Positions 27,619 to 34,957 of a stretch of 64,000 nt of DNA are shown one piece after another. The stretch covers positions 1,853,387 through 1,917,386 of the forward strand of contig NZ_FNYJ01000001.1 in the NCBI RefSeq assembly GCF_900108875.1, in the 5' to 3' direction. A program made the translations under genes and the position numbers. This DNA comes from Pseudomonas sp. NFR16. GTDB taxonomy: Bacteria > Pseudomonadota > Gammaproteobacteria > Pseudomonadales > Pseudomonadaceae. How positions within the stretch are numbered: the stretch's first letter is position 1; the number at the start of each line of letters is the position of its first letter. The notes beneath the pieces were generated by a model. It saw only the letters and a program-made list of their open reading frames with translations, made no database searches and was not told the DNA's origin.

Positions 27619-27915
27619 TCAACCAAACAGATGGTAAACCTTTGCAGCGCTTTTCGCTCGCTGGATCTGCGACATTTCATCGACAATCGCCTGACGTTCG
27701 CCCACGGCGACGTCAATCATCTGCCTGTACACGCCCAGCAGCTCCTCCAGATTGCTGCGCAACTCAGGCTCATCGTCGCTCGCCTGACTGATCACTTCAT
27801 CGACACAGGCACGGCAGGCCAGATCGAGTTGGCCGATCGCCTCCCAATCGCGCTGAGCGAGAGCATCGACCAAGGCCTCACGGGTTTCTTCGATTCGCTT
27901 GAGTGCAACACTCAT
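27619..27915 (-). CDS. fliT: FliT-like flagellar chaperone
   Basis: Small helical protein of 98 residues (MSVALKRIEETREALVDALAQRDWEAIGQLDLACRACVDEV...) immediately after fliS (10 bp). FliT-family proteins chaperone FliD and regulate flagellar expression; the Pseudomonas orthologue at this position is sometimes called FleP or PA1096-like. The ATG at 27915 follows TAAGGAGACCACC, a strong ribosome site, so the longer open frame upstream is rejected. The exact client is inferred. Confidence 0.85.
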   Translation of the reverse strand: MSVALKRIEETREALVDALAQRDWEAIGQLDLACRACVDEVISQASDDEPELRSNLEELLGVYRQMIDVAVGERQAIVDEMSQIQRAKSAAKVYHLFG

Positions 27916-27925
27916 GGTGGTCTCC

Positions 27926-28321
27926 TTACAGCGCGGGTTGCTGTTCGCCGATGGCATCCCAACCTTCTTTGACGGTGGTCAGCAATTCACTGACCTCGTC
28001 GAGGATGCGGGGATCGGACTTGATATTGGCCTGAGCCAGACGCTTCATCATGTACACGTAGAGATTGTCGACGTGGGCCAGTTCTTCTGCCTGCTTTTCC
28101 ATGTCCAGCCCTTCGCGCAGGCCACCGATGATCTCGATCGCCTTGCCGATGAGGACGCCCTTGGCCGGCACATCCTTGCGACCGATGGCGCCTTTGGCCT
28201 GGGCAATACGATCCAGGCCGGCTTCCATCAGCATTTGTACCAGCCGATGCGGGGTCGCCACGGCGGTCTGGGCTTGTGAATTGACCTTCTGATACTGCCG
28301 AAGGGCTGCCATACGGTTCAT
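27926..28321 (-). CDS. fliS: Flagellin export chaperone FliS
   Basis: FliS binds the C-terminus of flagellin and prevents premature polymerisation. It has 131 residues from the ATG at 28321 (MNRMAALRQYQKVNSQAQTAVATPHRLVQMLMEAGLDRIAQAKGAI), preceded by GAGGTAAGAAC. The helical bundle signature (LVQMLMEAGLDRI, GLDMEKQAEELAHVDNLYVYMMKRLAQAN) is clear. A FliA promoter lies 40 bp upstream. Confidence 0.96.
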   Translation of the reverse strand: MNRMAALRQYQKVNSQAQTAVATPHRLVQMLMEAGLDRIAQAKGAIGRKDVPAKGVLIGKAIEIIGGLREGLDMEKQAEELAHVDNLYVYMMKRLAQANIKSDPRILDEVSELLTTVKEGWDAIGEQQPAL

Positions 28322-28360
28322 GTTCTTACCTCGCACAACTCGAAGTTTTCTATATTCAGG

Positions 28361-28387
28361 GTATCGACACGGCCTGAAAAAACTTTA
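28361..28387 (-). promoter_or_regulatory. FliA (sigma-28) promoter of fliS-fliT
   Basis: The minus strand reads TAAAGTTT (28380-28387), an 11-base spacer, and GTCGATAC (28361-28368), against the consensus TAAAGTTT-N11-GCCGATAA. It lies between the fliD terminator and fliS, giving fliS-fliT a late-class promoter of their own. Confidence 0.8.
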
Positions 28388-28398
28388 AGGCCAGATGC

Positions 28399-28423
28399 CA
28401 AAAACCCGGCACTTGGGCCGGGT
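28399..28423 (-). terminator. Intrinsic terminator of flaG-fliD
   Basis: On the minus strand the arms ACCCGGC and GCCGGGT enclose six bases and are followed by TTTT. It starts about 20 bp after the fliD stop and separates fliD from the fliST promoter. Confidence 0.85.
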
Positions 28424-28443
28424 CTCTGAGCGGTCGTCAACGA

Positions 28444-29886
28444 TCAGCTCTTGGACGCATTGAGCGAGTCGAAGAACGAGGTGATGCTGGTCGCCGAGGC
28501 CTTGAGTTGTCCGACCAGCAAGTCCATTGCGTTGTACTTGGCCGTCAAGGTCGCAGTCAGCGTCGTGACGCGCAAGTCCAGGGCAGTCTGCTGAAGCTGA
28601 AGATCATTCTGCTGTTTGTTCAGGCTGGTGGTGCGCGTCGCGAGGATGCCGCCCGTCTGGGTGTAAGGCGTGATTGCCGCATTCATTCGCGCGATCAATC
28701 CATTGCTGCCGTCGCCCGTGCCGCTGAACAATTGCTGCACATCACCCGCCAGGCCTTTGGCCATGGCCGCGTCGAATTTGGTGCTGTCCAGAGAGAGCGT
28801 GCCATCGGTCTGAGCAGTAGTGATTCCCAACTGGGACAACACCGAAAGATTTCCACCCGCGCCGGTGGTGACCAGCTCATTGCGCAGCGCCGACAGGATC
28901 GAACGCGGCATGGAGTCACCGGTCAGGGCGGCGGGCGTGACAGTCGCACCGGTGTCTTTATCCGGCGTGTCGCTGATCGTGGCTTTGGTCACCGTACTGA
29001 TGGCCTTGACCACAGAATTGTAGGAATCGATGAATGCCTGCAGCGACGTCTTCAGACCGTCGGTGTTGGTCGCGACGGTGACCGTGACCGGAGCCTCCAC
29101 ACTGCCTGGCAGCAATGTCATCGAAACACCGCCCAGGTTTTTGTCGATGGTGTTGCTCTTGCTGGTGAAGTTGAAGCCGTCGATGGTGACGTCCGCATTC
29201 ACCGGCATGCTGCCGATGTAACCGGCAGAACTGGCGGAAGTCGTGTCCACCGGGACCCCGGCATTGATCTGTAAACCAGTGATATCGCTGGTTGTGGTGA
29301 TGTCAGAGCCAAGGCCGGTCGCCGTCGAACCAAACACCAGACGCGAGCCATTGGCGTCCGTGATGATGTTGGCGCTGATATTGGTGGTTTTGGTGTCGGC
29401 GTTGATCTGCTTGGCGATCGAAGCCAGGGTTGCACCATCGGCGATGGTGTAGGTCTTGCCAATGCCATTTTGACTGACGGTAAGGGAACCACCAGTCGGA
29501 ATAGCACTGGTCGTGGCGCTGCCGGCGAATGCGGCGGTGGCGACACTGGAACTGGTTGCCAGCTGGTTCACGGTCACCGTGTGGGTGCCTGGAACAGCGC
29601 TGTTGTCGGAGGTCACGCTGACTTTGGTGGCGTCCGAAGAAGTTGCGGCATAGCCTGCGAATTGAAGCTTGCTGGTAGTGCCTGAAGGCGGCTTGAGCAA
29701 TGTCTGAAACGCCGACAACGCCGATTGCAGCGTGCCGATGCCCGAGAGCTTGGTGGTGACCAGTTTGGTCTGGGTGGTGATCTGCGTCTGCTTCGCCAAT
29801 TTGTCAGAGTTGACCAGCGCACTGACGATATCGCCAATAGCCAGGCCAGACCCGAGGCCGGTTGAAGGGGTAATTGGACTAGCCAT
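28444..29886 (-). CDS. fliD: Flagellar filament cap protein FliD
   Basis: Caps the filament tip and folds incoming flagellin; also an adhesin in some pseudomonads. The 480 residues show the N-terminal FliD core (SPITPSTGLGSGLAIGDIVSALVNSDK), a Thr/Ser-rich variable middle, and a C-terminal coiled-coil core (MNAAITPYTQTGGILATRTTSLNKQQNDL). It lies 76 bp after flaG and ends at an intrinsic terminator. No clear promoter lies in the flaG-fliD gap. Confidence 0.97.
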   Translation of the reverse strand: MASPITPSTGLGSGLAIGDIVSALVNSDKLAKQTQITTQTKLVTTKLSGIGTLQSALSAFQTLLKPPSGTTSKLQFAGYAATSSDATKVSVTSDNSAVPGTHTVTVNQLATSSSVATAAFAGSATTSAIPTGGSLTVSQNGIGKTYTIADGATLASIAKQINADTKTTNISANIITDANGSRLVFGSTATGLGSDITTTSDITGLQINAGVPVDTTSASSAGYIGSMPVNADVTIDGFNFTSKSNTIDKNLGGVSMTLLPGSVEAPVTVTVATNTDGLKTSLQAFIDSYNSVVKAISTVTKATISDTPDKDTGATVTPAALTGDSMPRSILSALRNELVTTGAGGNLSVLSQLGITTAQTDGTLSLDSTKFDAAMAKGLAGDVQQLFSGTGDGSNGLIARMNAAITPYTQTGGILATRTTSLNKQQNDLQLQQTALDLRVTTLTATLTAKYNAMDLLVGQLKASATSITSFFDSLNASKS

Positions 29887-29962
29887 GTAAGTCTCCTTTC
29901 AGTTTGAGTCGGTCTTTTGACTGTTCAAAGCTCAAAATAACCGCGTTCACGTTTCATGCCAT

Positions 29963-30343
29963 TTAAACTTTTGCGTCAAACAACAGGCTGTGTGCGTTCT
30001 GCAGACTGTCGGCAATTTTCAGGGCCTCGGCGGACGGCAACTGGCGTACGACCTCACCCGTTTCACTGGCAATCACCTTCACAACAACTTTTCCCGACGC
30101 CTCATCGATAGAGAATTCAAGATTACGTCGCACTGACTGAACGAATTTTTCGATTTCCTGCACGGCGGTTTTCAAGGCCTGCGAGTTATCTCCGGATCCT
30201 GAGTCTTTACTCGACGCCGTATCTGCGTTGCTGGCCGAAGCCGGGGCAGTGACGACTTGAGGGACGGCAGCCGGCTTCTCCGCGACTACAGGCACCGGTT
30301 GCACAGCAGCGTAAGACAAGTTCAGCTTTGCGCTAATATCCAT
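29963..30343 (-). CDS. flaG: Flagellar protein FlaG
   Basis: FlaG-family protein of 126 residues, linked to filament length or polar filament assembly. The C-terminal FlaG core is LEFSIDEASGKVVVKVIASETGEVVRQLPSAEALKIADSL. The N-terminus is Ala/Val/Pro-rich. The ATG at 30343 (MDISAKLNLSY) is preferred; a GTG two codons upstream is also in frame, with GAGAGGTGAG nearby. It follows the fliC terminator, so transcription may rely on read-through. Confidence 0.93.
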   Translation of the reverse strand: MDISAKLNLSYAAVQPVPVVAEKPAAVPQVVTAPASASNADTASSKDSGSGDNSQALKTAVQEIEKFVQSVRRNLEFSIDEASGKVVVKVIASETGEVVRQLPSAEALKIADSLQNAHSLLFDAKV

Positions 30344-30363
30344 GCCCACTCACCTCTCAAAGT

Positions 30364-30399
30364 AAAAAAGCGGGAGAGTACGCAAGCACACTCCCCCGC
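30364..30399 (-). terminator. Intrinsic terminator of fliC
   Basis: The minus strand forms a strong G+C-rich hairpin (arms GCGGGGGAGT and ACTCTCCCGC, one bulge, loop of about 9 bases) followed by TTTTTT. It starts 18 bp after the fliC stop. This is a typical strong terminator for an abundant late transcript. Confidence 0.92.
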
Positions 30400-30416
30400 C
30401 AAAACTCATTCCGATA

Positions 30417-31265
30417 TTACTGAAGCAGTTTCAGTACAGCGGAAGGCAGTTGGTTAGCCTGGGCCAGAACAGCGGTGGAAGCCTGTTGCAGAGTTTGCTG
30501 TTTGGTCAGGTTAGCGGTCTCGGCTGCGAAGTCGGTGTCCTGAATACGGCCCAGTGCAGCGGTGGCGTTTTCGTTGACGTTCTGCAGGTTGGAGATGGTG
30601 CTGGTCAGACGGTTTTGCGAAGCACCCAGGTCAGCACGGGTGCTGTTGATCTTGGCCAGAGCCGCGTCGATCGAAGTGATCGCCTTGTCGATGTTGCCCG
30701 AAGCAGTGGCGCTGGTGCCGGAGATGGCAACCGAACCGCTGGCAACCGACAGAGAGGTTGCGTCGAACTTGCCGGTCAGGGTCAGGGTGATCTGGTTAGC
30801 CGAACCTACGTCCGAACCTACTTGCAGAGTCATGCTGCCAGCCGAACCGTCCAGCAGGTTCTTGCCGTTGAGGTTGGTCGAAGCGGAGATACGGGTCAGT
30901 TCGTCCGACATCTGAGCGAATTCAGCGTTCAGAGCGGTACGGTCAGCAGAACCGTTGGTGTCGTTTCGTGACTGTACAGCCAGTTCACGCATACGCTGCA
31001 GAATGTTGGTGGATTCTTGCAGAGCGCCTTCAGCGGTCTGAGCCATCGAGATACCGTCGTTGGCGTTCTTGATTGCTACAGTCTGACCACGGATTTGCGA
31101 AGTTTCGCGGGTAGCGATCTGCAGACCAGCGGCGTCGTCTTTGGCGCTGTTGATTTTCAGGCCGGAAGACAGACGGGTCATCGAGGTTGCCAGAGCATCG
31201 GAGGACTTGCCCAGGTTCTTCTGAACAGCCAGGGAGGCAACGTTAGTGTTTACGCTTAAAGACAT
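30417..31265 (-). CDS. fliC: Flagellin FliC (flg22-bearing)
   Basis: Main filament protein candidate with 282 residues, the length of P. syringae flagellins. Conserved D0/D1 ends ([36 protein letters not shown]) flank a short Ser/Thr-rich centre (about 141-198), where P. syringae flagellins are O-glycosylated. The flg22 epitope recognised by plant FLS2 is at residues 30-51 and matches the P. syringae form. The flgII-28 region is at residues 84-111. It has its own FliA promoter and terminator. Confidence 0.98.
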   Translation of the reverse strand: MSLSVNTNVASLAVQKNLGKSSDALATSMTRLSSGLKINSAKDDAAGLQIATRETSQIRGQTVAIKNANDGISMAQTAEGALQESTNILQRMRELAVQSRNDTNGSADRTALNAEFAQMSDELTRISASTNLNGKNLLDGSAGSMTLQVGSDVGSANQITLTLTGKFDATSLSVASGSVAISGTSATASGNIDKAITSIDAALAKINSTRADLGASQNRLTSTISNLQNVNENATAALGRIQDTDFAAETANLTKQQTLQQASTAVLAQANQLPSAVLKLLQ

Positions 31266-31346
31266 GATGAATTCCTCGTTGGTTGGGTGCTGCGGCTTTC
31301 CGGCCCTGGCAACCGCCGGGTGTGGCCTAGAGAACCTTCGTAATGT

Positions 31347-31373
31347 TTATCGTCGTGGTTGCAAGGAGCTTGA
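31347..31373 (-). promoter_or_regulatory. FliA (sigma-28) promoter of fliC
   Basis: The minus strand reads TCAAGCTC (31366-31373), an 11-base spacer and GACGATAA (31347-31354). The TCAAG -35 form is the one seen at Pseudomonas FliA promoters. The leader to the fliC ATG is about 75 bases. Confidence 0.88.
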
Positions 31374-31503
31374 GGCCTTTTTGAAAATTTTTTGCCACCA
31401 GAGCGCCACCCCTGCTTTTGACGGGGGTTACACAGCGTTTCGGCCCGACCTGCCCAAGCTTTAATCCAGACGCCAAGCCCTTTATTTCCAACGAGTTTTG
31501 CCA

Positions 31504-31526
31504 GGACGCGCCGATGGGCGCGCCCC
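31504..31526 (-). terminator. Candidate terminator hairpin after fliC2
   Basis: Arms GGACGCGCC and GGCGCGCCCC enclose a four-base loop, about 32 bp after the fliC2 stop. There is no T-tract next to it. It may stabilise the 3' end or be a weak terminator ahead of the fliC promoter. Confidence 0.4.
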
Positions 31527-31558
31527 TTTCATGCATGACTCCGATTAGCGCTGAGGCC

Positions 31559-32692
31559 TTACTGCAGCAGCTTGAGCACCGCCGCCGGTAGCTGATTGGC
31601 CTGTGCCAGGATGGCGGTCGAGGCTTGCTGGAGGGTTTGTTGTTTGGTCAGCTCGGCGGTTTCAGCTGCGAAGTCAACGTCCTCGATCTGCCCGCGGGAG
31701 GCCTCGGCGTTTTTCGTCATGTTTTGCAGGTTCTGAATCGCACTGGTCATGCGATTTTGATTTGCCCCCAAATCAGCGCGGGCAGCATTGATCTGACTGA
31801 TCGCTTTATCGATGGACTGGATGGTGTACTCGATATTCTCGATGCGCGCCGCTTTGTTAAGGCTAACGTCCGTTGCCTGCGCGTCAGCCACAGTTTTTTC
31901 GGCATCAAATACTGCTTTTTTGGCAGTGTTCAGCGCGTCAATATCAGCCTGGACGGGCGACGCAATAGCCGCGAAAGTCGTTTCAGCCGTCACCAGGTCT
32001 GCCTTCGCGGTTGTCACCGCATCGGTCATCACCTGCGTCACGGAATTGCTATCGGTGTTTCTCGCACCGGTCCCATCGATTGACAGGGGGGTGTATTGGC
32101 CTTTGACGATTGCTTTGGAGCCACTGGTAGTAGCACTTGCTGCCACCGCTGGCCGATCCTCGCGGGCCGCAAAAATCGTCTCGCTGGAGAAGTCATCACT
32201 CAGCGAAAGACTGATTTTTTCCGTGGCACCAACATTCGCACCCACTTGAAAACTTAGCTCTCCCGCGCTGCCGTCGAGCAGATTCAACTCTGCACCGAAC
32301 GTCGTACCTTTGGCCGTTCGAGACACCTCAGCCGACAATTTTTGAAACTCGAGATTCAGAGCATCTCGCTCTTTCGGTCCTTTATCTCCGTTCGTTGCTT
32401 GCAGGGCTATATCGCGCATGCGCTGCAAATTATTCATGGTCTGATCGAGCGCACCTTCAGCCGATTGAATAATAGAAATGGCGGCGCCTGCATTTCGCAT
32501 AGCGGCGGTCATTCCGCGAACTTGAGTGGTGAGTCTAGATGCAAGCTGCAACCCCGCAGCATCATCCTTGGCGCTATTGATCCGCAACCCCGAAGACAAT
32601 CGAGTCATTGCGGTACTCAATGAATCCGAAGAGCGGTTCAAGTTGCGTTGGACAGACAGCGACGCGATATTGGTATTTACGGTTAAAGCCAT
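31559..32692 (-). CDS. Second flagellin, longer divergent paralogue
   Basis: Flagellin of 377 residues with intact D0/D1 ends ([36 protein letters not shown], ending AVLKLLQ as in the downstream fliC). The flg22 region (30-51) differs from the FliC one only at 37 (K to R) and 50 (I to L). The centre (about 190-290) is much longer and includes a charged Ala-rich helical stretch (VTTAKADLVTAETTFAAI, ALNTAKKAVFDAEKTVADAQ), uncommon in flagellin D2/D3. It has its own FliA promoter and lies directly upstream of fliC. Confidence 0.95.
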   Translation of the reverse strand: MALTVNTNIASLSVQRNLNRSSDSLSTAMTRLSSGLRINSAKDDAAGLQLASRLTTQVRGMTAAMRNAGAAISIIQSAEGALDQTMNNLQRMRDIALQATNGDKGPKERDALNLEFQKLSAEVSRTAKGTTFGAELNLLDGSAGELSFQVGANVGATEKISLSLSDDFSSETIFAAREDRPAVAASATTSGSKAIVKGQYTPLSIDGTGARNTDSNSVTQVMTDAVTTAKADLVTAETTFAAIASPVQADIDALNTAKKAVFDAEKTVADAQATDVSLNKAARIENIEYTIQSIDKAISQINAARADLGANQNRMTSAIQNLQNMTKNAEASRGQIEDVDFAAETAELTKQQTLQQASTAILAQANQLPAAVLKLLQ

Positions 32693-32773
32693 TTTGAATT
32701 CCCTCGTTGATAGAAACGGCAGGCTTTCAGCAAAGCGGGGAAGTCCATTTCTCCCGGAAAACCTACAACTTCT

Positions 32774-32800
32774 TTATCGACGAGCCCTCACCGGGCTTTA
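32774..32800 (-). promoter_or_regulatory. FliA (sigma-28) promoter of the second flagellin gene
   Basis: The minus strand reads TAAAGCCC (32793-32800), an 11-base spacer and GTCGATAA (32774-32781). It lies about 80 bp upstream of the fliC2 ATG. Confidence 0.85.
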
Positions 32801-32856
32801 ATTAAAACCGGACAGTGAAAGTGTGCCATCACGACAAATGCCGGATAAATAACCGG

Positions 32857-33285
32857 CTAACTACATGACCGACGGCAAAAATATTTATTTAATGAAAACA
32901 GGCCGCGACAGTGCCTTTTAACATTAAACCTATAAAACTCAGCGTAGGAATATTCTTTGATTAAGAATTGCGTGGCGCCAATACTGTTGTGATGGTCAAG
33001 CCGCCAACCGGTTTGAAAGATATATAAAGCCGGAAGAAGTCCTTGATAAATCCGCCGCTTCGCAGGCTTCTGGACCAGTTCCCGGCCTTCGGCAAACACG
33101 ATGCAGCCGGGGGCCACGTCGCGGTTGATGATGCTGACGCCTTGGGCGGCTTCGTCCAGGTACCGATCAATGACCGCGCGCACCTGTAGATCACGCCCGT
33201 CCGGCAAGAGATTGCTGATTTACCGCGAGGTTTAATCCAGCAGCCCTTCGCGGCCCAGCACGGGTATGTCGAGTTGTTTACGCAT
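32857..33285 (-). pseudogene. Degenerate ORF upstream of fliC2
   Basis: An ATG at 33285, with GAGGACATTGC as ribosome site, opens a frame (MRKQLDIPVLGREGLLD) that stops at TAA after 17 codons. The same frame meets a second TAA four codons later (33220-33222), then stays open to 32857. The stretch LLPDGRDLQVRAVIDRYLDEAAQGVSIINRDVAPGCIVFAEG keeps GC-rich third positions like real Pseudomonas coding sequence, while the last ~45 codons are AT-rich. This looks like a decayed gene in the same operon as maf. I recognise no family. It could instead be a 17-codon peptide followed by non-coding DNA. Confidence 0.35.
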
Positions 33286-33294
33286 GCAATGTCC

Positions 33295-33588
33295 TCATTG
33301 GGAGGGCGCGCCAGGCGCGTGCGCCGAAGGGTCCGAACCGACGAGCGCCACCCACTCATATTCCAGCCAGTCCGCGACGCCGATCCAGTCTTGCCGTTCC
33401 TGGCAGGCAAGTATCGCGCTCAACACCTGCGCCCACGCCTGCTGCGCTGTTAAAGGGCGCTGGACGATCAGGGGCATGGCGGCCTCGATGAGCTCGACCG
33501 TCTTGAGCGCCGCCTCGATGTCACGGCCCAAGCGGAACAGCAAAGCGCACTGCTGGGCATCGCTGACGATGCGGGCTTCGGAAATCAT
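33295..33588 (-). CDS. Small unknown protein coupled to maf
   Basis: The 97-residue product (MISEARIVSDAQQCALLFRLGRDIEAALKTVELIEAAMPLIV...) is mostly amphipathic helix with several Trp near the end (WAQVLSAILACQERQDWIGVADWLEYEW). It has no signal peptide or membrane segment. Its ATG overlaps the maf stop (ATGA), so it is probably co-translated with maf. I do not recognise a family. The pairing suggests an accessory role in flagellin glycosylation or secretion. Confidence 0.8.
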   Translation of the reverse strand: MISEARIVSDAQQCALLFRLGRDIEAALKTVELIEAAMPLIVQRPLTAQQAWAQVLSAILACQERQDWIGVADWLEYEWVALVGSDPSAHAPGAPSQ

Positions 33589-34880
33589 GGCGCGGTCCAG
33601 TCCGGGTCGAATTCAGTGCCGACGATCAGTGCGCCGTCACGGCTGGTATTGAAAAAACGAACCTCAGGGTGCTGAACGATATAGCGCTCGAGCTCGATCA
33701 GGTAGCTGCGAAAGTTGAGCTGGGTCCTGACCTTCTCGCCGCGCCCGTCGTGCACCCAGTGCCGGGATATCCCGACCTGCGGGCCGAGGTCGCCATCGTC
33801 CCAACCGGTGTGGGTTTTGTTGCCGGGGAAAGCAAAGTCCGCCCCGAACAAAGTAATCCTCGCAGCGCCCATCTTCACCGCCAGATCGATGGCCGGATGG
33901 ATCACGCTCCCGGCCACGAACAGCTGCGCGCGCGGCACCTGCTGACGGATCTCTGCGTACAGCGGGCTGCTCGAATAACCGACGTAACGCGGCCCTTGCC
34001 AGCCGGCGAGCAGTTCGGCGTCGATTCTCGGCAGATACACCAGCGTCATGAGGGCCGAATCATCAGGCGGCAGGTGTCGCGAAGTGATGTTGTGATCAAT
34101 GCTGACCACCACGTCCGGGAGGATGCCTTGCCTGCGCAGCGGAACCAGCGCGGTGTCCACGCAGATCAGCAGCGGCCGCTCTGGCAACTGACTCAGCGCT
34201 CGCAGCCGCGGCAAGTGCTGCTGCAGGCTGGGGCCGGTCGCAATGACGAACGCGTCACGACCGGTTTGCGTGCCGAACAGGCCCGCGACGTCCGGGTCGG
34301 ACTCCAGCAGTTTCATACCCTGCTCCAGCAGTCGCCGGTTTTCGGGATGACGGGGATCGAAAGGCTGATTGTTGAAGCCGACATGCACCTCGCTCACCAG
34401 CCGGTCGCGGATGCGTGCATTGGCATCGTCGCTGAGTACCAGCTCGGCAGGCAGTGCGAAGAAAGGCAGCCGGATTTCAGGATGGTCAGCCGCGTAATGC
34501 AGGCTGATGCGCGGGTCGTCGAGCCAGTCGTCCTGTTCCAGCGACTGCAGCACCAGCATGAACAAAGCGCCGTTGAGGATGTGGACGTGCACCTGATCGG
34601 CGGCTGTGGAGGCCAGCAGCACACGCTGCAAATCCCCAAGACCGGTGCCGTAGACATGCAGCTGCGGACTGTCTGGCGGCAGGCTCGCCGCCTGCTGCTG
34701 CGCTTCCTTGATGCGGTCATGTCGGCTGGTGAGCTGGATGCCGCCAACGCTGAGGGTCGGACTGGGCCCTTCGAGCAGCTCGACGGAGAGCGCCAGGCTC
34801 TCTTCGGCGAGCAGACGTTGCATGACATGCGGCCAACGCTGCATCAGGACAGCACCGTTGCGCTGGAAAATGTCGCTCAT
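33585..34880 (-). CDS. maf: Maf-type flagellin glycosyltransferase (DUF115)
   Basis: Motility accessory factor family protein of 431 residues from the ATG at 34880 (MSDIFQRNGAVLMQRW); a GTG 11 codons upstream is possible. The N-terminal region is variable. The MAF_flag10/DUF115 core, about 190-370, contains DAFVIATGPSLQQHLPRLRAL and LICVDTALVPLRRQGILPDVVVSIDHN, followed by ARITLFGADFAFPGNKTHTGW. Maf proteins transfer pseudaminic or legionaminic acid to flagellin Ser/Thr in Campylobacter and Aeromonas. The neighbouring pse genes would supply CMP-Pse, and the flagellin genes lie just downstream. Confidence 0.88.
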   Translation of the reverse strand: MSDIFQRNGAVLMQRWPHVMQRLLAEESLALSVELLEGPSPTLSVGGIQLTSRHDRIKEAQQQAASLPPDSPQLHVYGTGLGDLQRVLLASTAADQVHVHILNGALFMLVLQSLEQDDWLDDPRISLHYAADHPEIRLPFFALPAELVLSDDANARIRDRLVSEVHVGFNNQPFDPRHPENRRLLEQGMKLLESDPDVAGLFGTQTGRDAFVIATGPSLQQHLPRLRALSQLPERPLLICVDTALVPLRRQGILPDVVVSIDHNITSRHLPPDDSALMTLVYLPRIDAELLAGWQGPRYVGYSSSPLYAEIRQQVPRAQLFVAGSVIHPAIDLAVKMGAARITLFGADFAFPGNKTHTGWDDGDLGPQVGISRHWVHDGRGEKVRTQLNFRSYLIELERYIVQHPEVRFFNTSRDGALIVGTEFDPDWTAP

Positions 34881-34917
34881 CAAAGACGTCCATTCAATGA
34901 TCGGGCATGACACGAAA

Positions 34918-34942
34918 CGGCGACCTGCCGGTCAGGTCGCCG
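34918..34942 (-). terminator. Hairpin between KASIII and maf
   Basis: Perfect ten-base arms CGGCGACCTG and CAGGTCGCCG with a five-base loop, about 15 bp after the KASIII stop, followed on the minus strand by TTTCGTG. The stem is strong but the T-tract is short, so it may only attenuate read-through into maf. Confidence 0.6.
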
Positions 34943-34957
34943 TAGGGATGACTCAGT

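Noticed and set aside
32961..33410. 149-codon minus-strand frame overlapping the small unknown gene and the degenerate ORF
   Set aside because: Ser/Arg/Trp-rich out-of-frame translation of the 97-residue gene; the other frame has the ribosome site and the overlap with maf.
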